Assembly (NCBI RefSeq): GCF_902167145.1
Contig: NC_050104.1
Span: forward strand, 103,675,849-103,739,848
DNA: 64,000 bases
Source of the DNA: Zea mays
Taxonomy: Eukaryota > Streptophyta > Magnoliopsida > Poales > Poaceae
Direction of reading: 5' to 3'
This document shows, in pieces, positions 11,920 through 24,079 of this stretch; the stretch's first letter is position 1, and every line of letters begins with the position of its first letter. A program made the position numbers and the translations under genes. The notes under the pieces were generated by a model, which worked only from the letters and a program-made list of their open reading frames with translations, made no database searches and was not told the origin of the DNA.

Positions 11920-13223
11920 AAGTTAAGCGGTGGCGTCCAATTTTGCGCAGAGAGACCGGCGGCCGAGACGAAGGGTGAGTCACTGGTGGCCGCGCAACGT
12001 GGCTTTTACCGTGGCGGCACCTCCGGCGATCACCGGATATGCGTAGTACGGTTAGCCACGACGTGGTAAAGTGTCTGGACACGCGGCGGGCGACAGTGAT
12101 GGCTCAACGGCGGCTGAAATCTATCCGAGCGACCGATGAGCAAGGGAAGGGAGGTACGGCGGCTAGCCGGAATAGTTTACTGATTGGGCTTATCCACGGC
12201 GGCGGGTCACTGAGTGCTATCCGATCAACCCGAGCACGAATCGAAACGGCGGTGGCACGAATCGCGACGGAGGTCGTCGGCGGTGAAATGCGCTGGCGTT
12301 CTGATCCTGTTCAGGCACTGTACCATTGCGAGCTGCCATCAGTGCACCTGACAGTCAATGTTTGGGCTCCATTTTCTCTCAGATTCATATAGCAACTGAT
12401 CCGAGGTTCTGCAACAAAATTGTAGACCAATGTACCATCTCCATCTTTGTTATAGCAGCCATAGGCAAATTCTTTGAAGATCATGATCTGTAGAGCTCCA
12501 AAGATGGCTCAAGGCCACTGGTAATCCAACTTCAGATTTCAAACAGCCTGAAAGTCCAACTTTAGGCTTAATTATCTCTAAATTCTTCTTAACAACTAAG
12601 CTTACATTCTTAAGCAAAGTTGTTCTCCTATGATTGGGCTATAATTTTGATGTGGTGACCTAGGGCAAAGATCCTATATTTTAAAAGTTACAAGGCTCCA
12701 AAGTTGAGCCAATATCACTGAAATCAAACTTAGACTATTAAGGACTTAAGAGGTGTGTTTTGCAAATAAACCCAAAACTTAGGGTTTAACTTGCAAATGC
12801 ACATATTTGTGACCCAAATGACTTAAGACACTTATTTAACTTGGTTTTTGCACTTTAGTCCAAAAGTGGACTAATTTTGCACATAAGTCCCTAGGGTTTG
12901 GTTTTAGGGTTTTCCAGGGTTCCAATTAGGGTTTCTAGTATCCCAGGGGCATAAGTGTGATTCAACTTTATTTTTGGGGACATTTTATGACTATTTCCCT
13001 AAAGCCTTTAGGTTTTCTCAACTTGGGTTAGGTATTACCCCTTTAATCCCTATTTAGGGTTGAGTTTCCTATTCCAGGGTCTTGTTTGCAAAACACCAAA
13101 ACAGTACAACTTGTTTGAAATTTTTGCCTAGTGAATGCACTCTAGGTGTATCAAACATATGCAATGCCAATGCTCATGATGCCATGCTCAAGTTTTAGTT
13201 ACAGTAACACCAGGGGTGTTACA

Positions 13224-13240
13224 TCCTTCCCCCCATAAAA
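13224..13240 (-). other. Polypurine tract of element B
   Basis: Minus strand TTTTATGGGGGGAAGGA directly against the start of the 3' LTR (TGTAACACC). This is the expected plus-strand primer site for LTR element replication. Confidence 0.85.
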
Positions 13241-13375
13241 GAATCTCGTCCTGAGATTAAAAGTCCTAGGGTAAGTAATGGAAAAGGAAACGCGACATAC
13301 TTTTATTTCCTTATTTCTGGTACAAGGCAGGGGTGACTTGGGAATTTGCTCTTTTATTACACAGTTATACAGGCT

Positions 13376-16300
13376 TTACAATTTACAAGAGGCTAAAAAG
13401 CCTAGGAAATTCTTATCTAAAAAGTCTTGAGTTTCCCACGTAGCCTCATCTTCGGAATGCTGGTTCCACTGTATCTTATAAAACTTGAGAGTTTTTCTCC
13501 GGGTAACCCTGTCCTTTTGATCCAAGACTCGAATAGGGTGTTCAGAATATGTCAAGTCCGGCTCAAGGACAACATCTGTTACTTCAATGGTTCGATCGGG
13601 AATCCGAAGACACTTCTTCAATTGTGACACATGGAACACATTATGTATAGCAGACAAAGTTTCGGGGAGCTGCAGTCGATACGCCACTGGTCCACATTGC
13701 TCAAGTACCGGGAATGGACCAATGTGCCTAGGTGCGAGCTTCCCTTTAACCCCGAAACGCGATACTCCCTTCATTGGTGAAACTTTCAGGTAGACATAGT
13801 CCCCTTCATGAAAATACAAGGGCATTCGTCGTTTGTCTGCATAACCCTTTTGACGAGCTTGTGCTTTCTTCATATTATGAATAATTTTCTGAACCTTTTC
13901 CTCGGCCTAAAGAAATACCTTTCTCCGGGTTCAGACCAATTTAGCGGAGTACGACATCGTCGTCCATATAAAGCTTCAAAAGGTGCCATCTTGATACTTT
14001 CTTGATAGCTATTATTATATGAAAACTCCGCCAAGGGCAAACATTCATCCCATTTTTGTGAGAAGTCCAGAACACATGCTCGTAACATATCTTCGAGTAC
14101 TTGATTAACCCTCTCAGTCTGTCCACTGGTTTGAGGATGATAGGCCGAACTGTGGAGCAGCTTGGTACCCAGGGATTTATGGAGTTGTTCCCAGAATTTG
14201 GATACAAATTGTGGTCCACAATCCGACACTATAGTCTTCGGAACACCGTGCAAACTGAGAATGCGGGCAATGTATAACTCCGCATAGGTAATGACGGGAT
14301 ATTTTACTTTGACAGGGAGGAAGTGGGCGATCTTGGTAAGTCGATCAATGATAACCCAAATAGAGTCATACCCTTTTGCAGTCCTGGGCAATCCCACGAT
14401 AAAGTCCATACTTATGTCTTCCCATTTCCATGTTGGTATTGGTAGTGACTGTAATGGACCGGCAGCTTTCAAATGTATGGCCTTGACACGTCTGCAGGTG
14501 TCACATCTAGCCACGTAGCGTGCAATTTCGATCTTCATCTTTGTCCACCAGTAATGTTGCTTCAAGTCTTGGTACATCTTAGTGCTTCCGTGATGAATAG
14601 AATAGCGGCTAAGATGTGCTTCATCAAGAATTTGCTGGCGGAGCTCTTCATTCTTTGGCACCACTATGCGGTTATTAAACCATACAATGCCTTGTTCATC
14701 TTCTTTGAAGCATTTGGCTTTTCCAGCCCTTAACTTCTCACGAATGTGTTTCATACCCTCATTATCCTTTTGGGCATCAATTATCCTTTGCAAGAGAACT
14801 GACTCAAGCTTAAGCTGATTCAAAGTTCCTTGTTGGACCATTCCCGGGTTTAACTTCTCTATCTCATGACATAAAGTGTTGCCAGAGGTCTTCATTGTAA
14901 GACAATGACATGAAACCTTACGGCTTAGCACATCTGCCACAACATTGGCTTTACCTGGGTGATAATGAATTTCCAGTTCATAGTCCTTAATAAGCTCAAG
15001 CCATCGTCTCTGCCTCATATTCAATTCTGACTGGGTGAAGATGTACTTCAAGCTTTTATGATCTGTATAGATATGACAGACATTTCCCAGCAGATAGTGA
15101 CGCCAAATTTTCAGGGCATGAACAACAGCAGCTAGCTCCAGATCATGAGTTGGGTAATGCTCCTCATGTCGGCGCAACTGCCGTGAAGCATATGCAATTA
15201 CTCGGCCTTCTTGCATTAGCACGCAGCCGAGTCCACTGCCTGATGCATCACAATATACATCAAAGGGCTTGGTGATGTCCGGTTGAGCCAATACTGGAGC
15301 AGTGGTTAATAATGTCTTCAATTGTTCAAAGGCTTCATCACACTTCGAAGACCAATTGAATTTAACATCATTCTTTAATAAACTTGTGATTGGCTTCACA
15401 AGCTTAGAAAAGTCTGGTATAAATCTGCGGTAATATCCCGCCAGTCCAAGGAAACTTCGGACCTGATGAACAGTGGTCGGGGGTTTCCACTCCAAAATGT
15501 CCTTGACTTTGCTGGGGTCTACCGCAATCCCTCTGGCAGATAGAACATGTCCCAGAAATTGAATTTCCTCCAGCCAAAACGCGCATTTGCTGAACTTGGC
15601 ATACAACTGATGTTCCCTCAGGCGCGTTAATACGATCCGTAAATGTCGGGCGTGCTCCTCTTCATTCTTGGAATATATCAAAATGTCATCAATGAAGACT
15701 ACCACAAACTTGTCTAGCTCGGGCATGAACACCGAGTTCATCAAATATGTGAAGTGGGCCAGAGCATTTGTTAACCCGAAAGACATTACCAGATATTCAA
15801 ACAACCCATACCGCGTAGTGAAGGCGGTCTTTGGTATATCTTCGGGCCGAATACAGATCTGGTGATAGCCCGATCGGAGATCAATCTTTGAAAATACCCT
15901 TGCTCCAGTCAATTGATCAAATAGAATGTCAATCCTTGGAAGAGGGTACTTGTTTTTGATGGTGACCTCATTCAAGGGTCGATAATCCACACACATTCGT
16001 AAGGTTTGATCCTTCTTTTTGACGAATATGGCTGGACAACCCCATGGCGATGAGCTTGGCCCGATAAATCCTTTCTCCAGGAGATCTTGTAATTGAATCT
16101 TCAATTCTGCCAACTCATTAGGAGGCATCAGGTACGATCTTCGAGATATTGGAGCCGTACCGGGCTTCAACTCTATTACAAACTCTACCTCCCGCTCAGG
16201 TGGCAGTCCCGGCAAATCCTCGGGAAAGACATCAGGGAACTCGCATACTACCAGGATATCCTTGATTTCCGGTACCATGACTTCGTAAACTCTGCCGGTA

Positions 16301-17811
16301 GTTTTATTTGGAATAGGGATGGGCAAAAAAATTTCTTCTTGATTATGACTCAACCTGATGGTTCTTTGATCAGTATTGAGTGTTGCTTTATGCTTGGCCA
16401 ACCAATTCATACCCAAAATAACATCTATGTCTTGGCCTTTCAGGACGATCATATTGGTAGGAAAGTCCCGTCCGGCCAATGATATGGGCACTTGATAGGC
16501 CACTTCTCTAGTAAAGATTTGTCCCCCAGGTGAGTGTATTTTAAATCCCTCTTTTGATTCATGGCATGCAATGTTATGTTGCTCCACAAATCTCTTGCTA
16601 ATGAACGTATGCGAAGCACCAGAATCAAAAAGAATGACTGCAGGATGATTGGCCACGAGGAACATACCCATCATTACCGGCTCTCCGTCCGGTGTAGTGG
16701 CCACTTGTGTATAGTATACGCGTCCCGTCTTCTTGAAATTTTTGCCCTTAACATTTCCCTTGCTTTGAGATGAATTCCCCGATCCTTGCTGATTATTTGC
16801 CTGATTCTGCTTGGGATAGGGGCAATCTTTGATGAAATGCCCAGACTTGCCACAATTGAAACATCCGGTTGAAGAGCTGGGCAAAGCAGGGAATCGAGTG
16901 CCCGGGGCACCCGGCTGACTTGGGGCAGTGGGGGCTTTATTGGGACGAATAATTATCGGCTGCTTGAAAGGGAAGGTTGGTGCACGTGGAGGAGTCTGGT
17001 TAGAAGGCCGGAGAATAAACCGTTGCCTTTTTGCCTGGCCCTGATTAGACTTATCACCACCAAATCCCTTGTTCTTTCCGGAACCTGCATATTTTGCTTC
17101 AACAGATAGGGCTGTGCTGACAGCCTTTCCATACATGAGATCTATGCAGGTGGCCATTTTTCTCTGCAATCGATCATTTAATCCTCTCATAAAGCAATTT
17201 TTCTTTTTCAGATCAGTGTTCACCTGATCGATTGCATATTGTGATAGATGATTAAACTTGTTGAGATACTGATTGACAGTATCTCCTCCTTGTTTTAGCT
17301 TCATGAACTCTTCTTGCTTCATATGCAGAACACCTTCGGGTATATAATGCTCGCGGAATGCCACTTTAAATTCTTCCCAGGTTATTTGATGATTGGTCGG
17401 CTGAACGGCCACAAAATTACCCCGCCAAGTGCTGGCAGGGCCGCGTAGTTGTTGCGCTGCGAATAAAGGCTTCTGTGTCTCTAAATAGCGCAGAAGACCA
17501 AATTTTTGCTCAATAACCCGTATCCATTCATCGGCTTCCAGCGGATCTTCAGCTTTAACAAACAAGGGCGGACGTGTCTCCGAGAAGTCCAGATAAGAAG
17601 TTTCGCGGGGGCCCTGTTGATATCCCCGCCCACCAGGCTGCTGGAACTGTTGGCCCGCCATTTCTCTCAGAAAACGGGTGTTGTCAGCAGTTGCGTTCAC
17701 TAAGGCGGCAATTGCCTCAGCCAGAGTGGGAGGAATAGGAGGTGGATTGGGTGTAGATTCCCTCCCTCGGGAAGTACCAGCTCCGTCCTGAGCTCGAGTC
17801 TTGGAAGGCAT
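13376..17811 (-). pseudogene. gag-pol: gag-pol of element B with one frame break
   Basis: Start chosen at the Met of [10 protein letters not shown] (17811), preceded directly by TTGTTGCCACAG, a perfect-looking 3' splice site. Domains: Gag ([29 protein letters not shown]); zinc knuckle [14 protein letters not shown] (about 16862-16820); protease [12 protein letters not shown] with [12 protein letters not shown] and [13 protein letters not shown] (about 15714-15676); RNase [13 protein letters not shown]; integrase [19 protein letters not shown] and QTERVNQ; GPF-like region and a chromodomain-like tail (KIQWNQHSEDEATWE). The frame runs from 17811 to about 13915, changes after GERYFF, probably by a small deletion, and continues 13907-13376. 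RT has [10 protein letters not shown] where NAPATF is usual. Otherwise nearly intact, as expected for a young copy. Confidence 0.9.
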
Positions 17812-17995
17812 CTGTGGCAACAACATTTGGAAACAATATGATATGCCGAAGAAAAAGCCATTCCATTTTACATTACCAAAAGTAATGTTACAGACTCAAG
17901 ACTCTTACAACAAGATACAATACCTAGTATACAATAGCACTACCTATTATACACTAGTACAACCTACAATACACTACAATACTTCTACTATACCA

Positions 17996-18580
17996 CTAGT
18001 CCTGCTTCCCATTGCTCTTGGCGGCCTCGTCGTCGGGTGTGGGAGTCCATACGTCGACCGGCCTCATGGAAGGAGGGGGCTCAAAAAGGTCTAACTCCCC
18101 ACCAAGCGCGCGTCCCGCAACATGGGAGGGTCCGGCTTCCGCCTCAACAGGGTGCGCAGGTGCACTAGGGTGTAATTGCGAATACAGTACATGGACTTCC
18201 TCATGTAACGTATTGCAATAGACCTGCAGGTCGTCGACAGCTGAGCTAAGTTCCTTGATTCGGGCTTGAGCCCTTGCTTCCTTAGCACAAGCCAGCAAAC
18301 GGGACTAAACTGCCCAGTCGAGCGCCAAGTCCCGATCAGCAAGCTGATCCCGCAGGTGGCGGATGTCCCTTCTTAATTCATTTATTCTATCTCCATCCGC
18401 AACCCATACGTTGGTCCTGTGTTGCAACTCCGCTTGAAGTCGATTTACTCGTGCTTCAAGATCTCCTATTGGATCATTACTCCCGCTGCTACTGTCCTCA
18501 TGTCGAGGGGCCAGTTGATGTCGGGGCACACCGATTGGTCCAGTTGACTTGCGCGCCGTTTTCCTGGTGCGCGGCGGCAT
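17996..18580 (-). pseudogene. ORF1 of chromovirus B: H3-tail-like N-terminus plus coiled coil, one amber stop
   Basis: Lies between primer site and gag-pol. From Met 18580 the protein begins MPPRTRKTARKSTG and continues PRHQLAPR. Aligned to the histone H3 tail ([23 protein letters not shown]), 14 of about 23 positions match, including the whole TARKSTG block. An acidic/Ser stretch follows, then heptad-rich DLEARVNRLQAEL and RDIRHLRDQLADRD (coiled coil). One TAG after LDWAV (18307-18305) interrupts an otherwise open frame of 194 codons that continues SRLLACAKEARAQARIKEL to 17996. The ATG is preceded by CCCCCTTAGAAAG, a splice-acceptor-like sequence. Element D has an ORF in the same place with the same ARKS motif. 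Function unknown. Confidence 0.7.
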
Positions 18581-18791
18581 CTTTCTAAGGGGGAAAAAAT
18601 TTATTAGTATAATTCTTAGCATGATGCATGTTCCTTAGTTGATTCAACCTTCTATACATTGCACTCTTCCTATCTGGTCTTTAAGATAAACTCTTCAGAA
18701 TACTTAGGTAAGAAGAGAAGAGAGTTTCTAGGTAAGACTTTTTAGAAAATCCTTTTGAAGATGCCTCATAATATCTGCAAAGAAGGGCTAC

Positions 18792-18803
18792 GCTCCGATA
18801 CCA
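18792..18803 (-). other. Primer binding site of element B (initiator tRNA-Met type)
   Basis: Minus strand TGGTATCGGAGC, 2 bases inside the 5' LTR edge. It is one base away from the common TGGTATCAGAGC primer site. Confidence 0.9.
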
Positions 18804-19154
18804 GCTGTGACGGAACCTCCCAAGTAATTAGGCCCACCTACAGTTGTCCTTGTCTAACAGACATCAGACACCCTGTAGATGTTCCTAAGTCACTTGACAC
18901 GTTCGGTATCTTCCTTACCTTTCCAGGAACGTTTCACCCGTCTTGCAGACATTACAGAACATCGGAGATAAAGAAATGCGGAAGCGATTACATAACTTAC
19001 ATTTATTTAAGAAGTAAGATCAAGTTGGTTATTACAGACCAGAAATATAAAGCGAGTGCTGAGTAGTATTATTACACATACCAAGGGAGGTAAAAACCCC
19101 TCCCGATAGTTTTAAGCAAAAGTTCTATATGGAGGACCAAGTCCTCCCGCATCT

Positions 19155-20396
19155 TCACTCTTGTTTCTCCTCCTTAGGAACCACCTTGGTACAGAAGCAA
19201 CAGAAATCTGCTACTTCCTCACCTAAAAACAACGAAGGGATAAACCCTGAGTATGGAATTACTCAGCAAGTCTTACCCGACTAAAGAAAAGACTCTCAAG
19301 GGTATGATGGCTTAAGGGGGTCAAGGTAAGGCTTTTCAATAATCAAAGACTCTGTTTTGCAGAAATGCTTACTAAAGTGGATCCTTAAAAATCCAATTTT
19401 ATTTGTCAAGTTAAGTACAATTACCTGCAACTAGAGTTCTTTCTACCCTAGTTCAATCACTGGTCCTGCACTAGCCAATTTCTTAACAAAAACCCATCAT
19501 CTTTAGTGGAATGCTACGTGTAGGGCGGTGACCAAGTCTTCATAACCGCGAAGGTACGGCGATCCGAATCGATTATACTCAGCTGAGGATCTCCAATCAC
19601 ACGACATATCTAGCACTAAACCCTTGCATATGTCAACCCGCCACCGGGGTTCTTAAGACCAGATCAGGTTCACGCAAACCGAGAGCACAGATACACCACC
19701 GTCCAGCCTCTTGCCACGGAGGGTACACGCTACTCTCGCCACCGCTCCACGCCCATTTCGTGTTATCTTATTTTGGCCTTAGTCTGCCCGAGGCAAGGCT
19801 TACCCATGACGAGGCATGTGACCAGTTAAAGGGTCCTCGATCATCAAGCCTACATCGACAAGGTCCTTAATCGACTCAGACGGAGACACTACACCGAGAC
19901 TCTCTTCTCGTGCAAGTCACTCGCCCGGTCTCAGCTTAATCTTTTCAACCCAAAAACTTGGTACCTGGCAGAGGTACATCTTTTCCGATGTTGAATCCAT
20001 CACGGCCGTGATGGATTCACCATCAAGTTTTATTTTTGAAAACAACCCTCCCACTTTGCCAAACATCTTTTGTAAAACAAATCCTTTTGTTTTTCTAGAG
20101 CAATACTAAGCATAGTAAAACTTTTTTGTAAAAACAGGGTTTCAAGGAAGGTAATCAAGTTCAAGGAAGGTAATGCAAGAATTGTTTTATCAAGCAACTC
20201 CTATCACCTAATGCAGCAAGCAAGTGAGAAAGATTTTAAAAACATCAAGGGAGGTGGCAAATGCACCGGGGCTTGCCTTCGTTCACAGGTGAGTCTGGCT
20301 CGGATCCACAAATATCAAAGTAGAAGCAGTTGCCTGCCTGAGAATCCGAGGGTGGTGGTGTCCTTTCTTCAGTGACTTCCACTTCTTCTTCACGTT
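19155..20396 (-). other. Candidate spliced acidic ORF inside the B 5' LTR
   Basis: Exons 20396-20277 (120 nt) and 19222-19155 (68 nt), with the same splice words as in the other LTR: AG acceptor, GC donor, TTTTTAG acceptor. Both exons remain open and in frame despite LTR divergence; one difference in exon 2 is a codon change (EEVAD for EEVVD). Confidence 0.45.
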
Positions 20397-21520
20397 CTAA
20401 CATAACCATATATACATATATAAGAATGGATGCCATGTAATGCTCATGAGAGTGCGAAGATAATAAAGATTTATTATCTAAGTCTTGAATATAACTTTCC
20501 TTCACGGAACTCCGAGAACTTAGGGTTTCCGGAGTCGGTAAAGGAGTTCAAAGGGCAGGGGTGGGGGTTTTGGGTTCTAGTTATCACACATGGTCCAAAT
20601 CAATTCAATTTCTACCCATGGCTTCTAAATAATGTGGGGAGTTCATATAAAAATTTTGAACATTTTTGGGATTACCATTTATCTTTTAAAAATCCAGAAC
20701 TATTTCTTTAAGCTATTTTAAATGCCCTAAAATTCCCTGTTTAAACTAAAAATCATGAAACTATTTTTATTAAATTCTAGGGAAATAACAAGCCTAGGAA
20801 AATTGGTTTCACAATTTTAGGATTTTTCTACAATTTTCTACATATTTCTAAAGCTGGACAGAAAAAGAAAAAGAAAATGTGGAACAGTATTGGGCTGATT
20901 CTGGCCCGAACCGGCCCAACCACACAGGAAACCAGGGCGCGCCCACGCCCTCGCTGGTGGCTTTACAGAAAAGCCCCCGTTGTTTCAGCTAACTAGGAAC
21001 GGGTTCATTCACTATTTTCTCAAGTCACTGACGCTTTGCACAGAGGCCCTTGAAGTTCTATTTCTTTACATTGGGAGGTCCACGACGGCGACGCGCGCGA
21101 CCGAGCTCCGGCGAGCACCAAGACCGGCCAAACGGGGCAACGACTGGTTCCTAACTTCGGCCGAAACCAAATCCGAGTCCGTATGAATGTTTCTCCCAAT
21201 TAAATTTCAAGAATAGTCAACTGGTTAGCTCTGGCCACGGCGACAGTGCGGCTGACTAAAGGAATAGCACGTTCCCGATTATCTAAGGCAGCTCGGTTCG
21301 AATGGGCGGGTCAAGGAGCATGAGGAGGGCCTAGGGACGCTAGAACAAGAGACGGAGAGCCTTGGACTAACCTGAGTTAGGCTGGCCGCGGTGAGGGTGT
21401 TCTTGCGGTGGCGCAAACCGAATTTGGGGAAACTGTGAAATTCAAGCTCGCTGGCGATCAACTGGGGGCAATACTGGGTGTCGGGGTACTTGACTACCCT
21501 ACGGAGCTTGTGGTGGCTTC

Positions 21521-21532
21521 AATTTATAGAGA
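21521..21532 (-). promoter_or_regulatory. TATA box in the B 5' LTR
   Basis: Minus strand CTATAAATT in the LTR that would drive the element. Matches the copy near 11908-11919. Confidence 0.5.
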
Positions 21533-22835
21533 AGTTAAGCGGTGGCGTCCAATTTTGCGCAGAGAGACCGACGGCCGAGACGAAGGGTGAGTCACTGTTG
21601 GCCGCGCAACGTGGCTTTTACCGTGGCGGCACCTCCGGCGATCACCGGATATGCGTAGCACGGTTAGCCGCGACGTGGTAAAGTGTCTGGACACTCAGCG
21701 GGCGACAGTGATGGCTCAACGGCGGCGGAAATCTATCCGAGCGACCGATGAGCAAGGGAAGGGAGGTACGGCGGCTAGCCGGAATAGTTTACTGACCGTG
21801 CTTATCCACGGCGGCGGGTCACTGAGTGCTATCCGATCAACCCGAGCACGAATCGAAACGGCGGCAGCACGAATCGCGGCGGAGGTCGTCGGCGGTGAAA
21901 TGCGCTGGCGTTCTGATCCTGTTCAGGCACTGTACCATTGCGAGCTGCCATCAGTGCACCTGACAGTCAATGTTTGGGCTCCATTTTCTCTCAGATTCAT
22001 ATAGCAACTGATCCAATGTTCTGCATCAAAATTGTAGACCAATGTACCATCTCCATCTTTGTTATAGCAGCCATAGGCAAATTCTTTGAAGATCATGATC
22101 TGTAGAGCTCCAAAGATGGCTCAAGGCCACTGGTAATCCAACTTCAGATTTCAAACAGCCTGAAAGTCCAACTTTAGGCTTAATTATCTCTAAATTCTTC
22201 TTAACAACTAAGCTTACATTCTTAAGCAAAGTTGTTCTCCTATGATTGGGCTATACTTTTGATGTGGTGACCTAGGGCAAAGATCCTATATTTTAAAAGT
22301 TACAAGGCTCCAAAGTTGAGCCAATATCACTGAAATCAGACTTAGACTATTAAGGACTTAAGAGGTGTGTTTTGCAAATAAACCCAAAGCTTAGGGTTTA
22401 ACTTGCAAATGCACATATTTGTGACCCAAATGACTTAAGACACTTATTTAACTTGGTTTTTGCACTTTAGTCCAAAAGTGGACTACTTTTGCACATAAGT
22501 CCCTAGGGTTTGGTTTTAGGGTTTTCCAGGGTTCCAATTAGGGTTTCTAGTATCCCAGGGGCATAAGTGTGATTCAACTTTATTTTTGGGGACATTTTAT
22601 GACTATTTCCCTAAAGCCTTTAGGTTTTCTCAACTTGGGTTAGGTATTACCCCTTTAATCCCTATTTAGGGTTGAGTTTCCTATTCCAGGGTCTTGTTTG
22701 CAAAACACCAAAACAGTACAACTTGTTTGAAATTTTTGCCTAGTGAATGCACTCTAGGTGTATCAAACATATGCAATGCCAATGCTCATGATGCCATGCT
22801 CAAGTTTTAGTTACAGTAACACCAGGGGTGTTACA

Positions 22836-22840
22836 ATCAC
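22836..22840. repeat. Target site duplication of element B, right copy
   Basis: ATCAC directly after the LTR, pairing with 9187-9191. Confidence 0.9.
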
Positions 22841-23850
22841 CAACATGGGGCATATCAAAGATTTGAAAGGAGTATAGAGGGTCATGGGATGCCTTGCGGC
22901 TCTGAGCCGCTTCATCTCGCGCCTCGGCGAAAAAGGACTACCCCTGTACCACCTCTTAAGGAAGGCCGAGCGCTTCACTTGGACCCCCGAGGCCGAGGAA
23001 GCCCTCGGAAACTTAAAGGCACTCCTTACAAATGCGCCCATCTTGGTGCCTCCCTCTGCAGGAGAAGCCCTCTTGATCTACGTAGCCGCAACCACTCAGG
23101 TGGTCAGCGCCGCGATCGTAGTCGAGAGACGAGAAGAAGGGCATGCACTGCTCGTCCAGAGGCCGGACTACTTCATCAGTGAAGTGCTATCCGAGACCAA
23201 GATCCGCTACCCACAAATTCAGAAGCTACTGTACACAGTAATTCTGACGCAGCGAAAGTTGCGACACTACTTCGAGTCTCATCCGGTGACTGTGGTGTCA
23301 TCCTTCCCCCTGGGGGAGATCATCCAGTGCCGAGAGGCCTCAGGTAGGATAGCAAAGTGGGCGGTGGAGATCATGGGCGAGACAATCTCGTTCGCTCCTC
23401 GGAAGGCCATAAAGTCCCAAGTCTTGCCGACTTCGTGGCTGAATGGGTCGACACCCAACTGCCAACAGCTCCGATCCAACCGGAACTCTGGACCATGTAC
23501 TTCGATGGGTCGCTGATGAAAACAGGAGCCAGCGCGGGCCTGCTCTTCATCTCACCCCTCTGGAAACATCTCCGCTACGTGCTGCGCCTCCATTTCCCGG
23601 CGTCAAACAACGTGGCCGAGTACGAGGCTCTGGTTAATGGGTTGCGCATCGCCATCGGGCTAGGGTTCGGCGCCTCGACGCTCGTGGCGACTCGCAGCTT
23701 CTCATTGACCAAGTCATGAAGCACTCCCACTATCGCGACCGGAAGATGGAGGCCTACTGCGACGAAGTTCGACGCCTGGAAGCTCAACCACATCGCTCGA
23801 CGGTACAACGAGACTGCGGATGAGCTGGCTAAAATAGCCTCGGGGCGGAC
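22841..23850 (+). pseudogene. RT C-terminus, RNase H and archaeal-type RNase H remnant of element C
   Basis: Resumes the RT interrupted at 9191: MGHIKDLKG, stop, VMGCLAALSRFISRLGEKGLPLY, then RNase H (LLIYVAATTQVVSAAIVVERR, YFISEVLSETKIRYPQIQKLLYTVILTQRKLRHYF). The archaeal-type RNase H begins MYFDGSLMKTGASAGL (about 23494) and has NNVAEYEALVNGL; it then shifts frame (23680-23830). The double RNase H is diagnostic of the Tat lineage. Several frameshifts and stops. Confidence 0.85.
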
Positions 23851-24079
23851 AACGGTTCCCCCGGACGTCTTCTCCAGAGACATACATCAACCCTCCGTCA
23901 AGACCGATGACACACCCGAGCCCGAGGAGGCCTCGACCCACCCCGAGGAGGCCTCGGTCCAGCCCGAGGTATCCTCGGCCGTCGAGGGTGAGGCACTACG
24001 CGTCGAGGGAGAGCGGAATGGGGTCACGCCTAATCGAAACTGGCAGACCCCGTACCAGCAATATCTCCACCGAGGAGAG

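Larger units (their letters stand above)
9192..13223 (-). repeat. 3' LTR of element B (4032 bp)
   Basis: On the minus strand TGTAACACCCC...GGTTCCATCACA. Contains a minus-strand TATA box at about 11908-11919 (CTCTATAAATTG) and a candidate two-exon acidic ORF (9541-10782). ORFs such as 12039-12392 occur in both LTR copies and look like chance. Confidence 0.9.
9192..22835 (-). mobile_element. Element B: Tekay/Del-type chromovirus, complete structure, recently decayed
   Basis: Minus-strand order: 5' LTR (22835-18806), primer site, ORF1 (18580-17996, one stop), gag-pol (17811-13376, one frame break), polypurine tract, 3' LTR (13223-9192). A C-terminal chromodomain-like region and RT/INT motifs place it with chromoviruses. 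LTRs are about 4030 bp and differ by roughly 55 positions by eye (about 1.3-1.4%). With the usual grass LTR rate of 1.3e-8 per site per year this suggests about half a million years. Confidence 0.9.
18806..22835 (-). repeat. 5' LTR of element B (4030 bp)
   Basis: Near-identical to 9192-13223. Carries the same TATA box (21521-21532, minus) and the same acidic exons (20396-20277 and 19222-19155). Right edge GTGTTACA, then ATCAC duplication. Confidence 0.9.

Noticed and set aside
12039..12392. 117-codon ORF in the B LTR, also at 21651-22004
   Set aside because: Present in both LTRs, no recognisable domain, multiple non-frame-preserving differences between copies.
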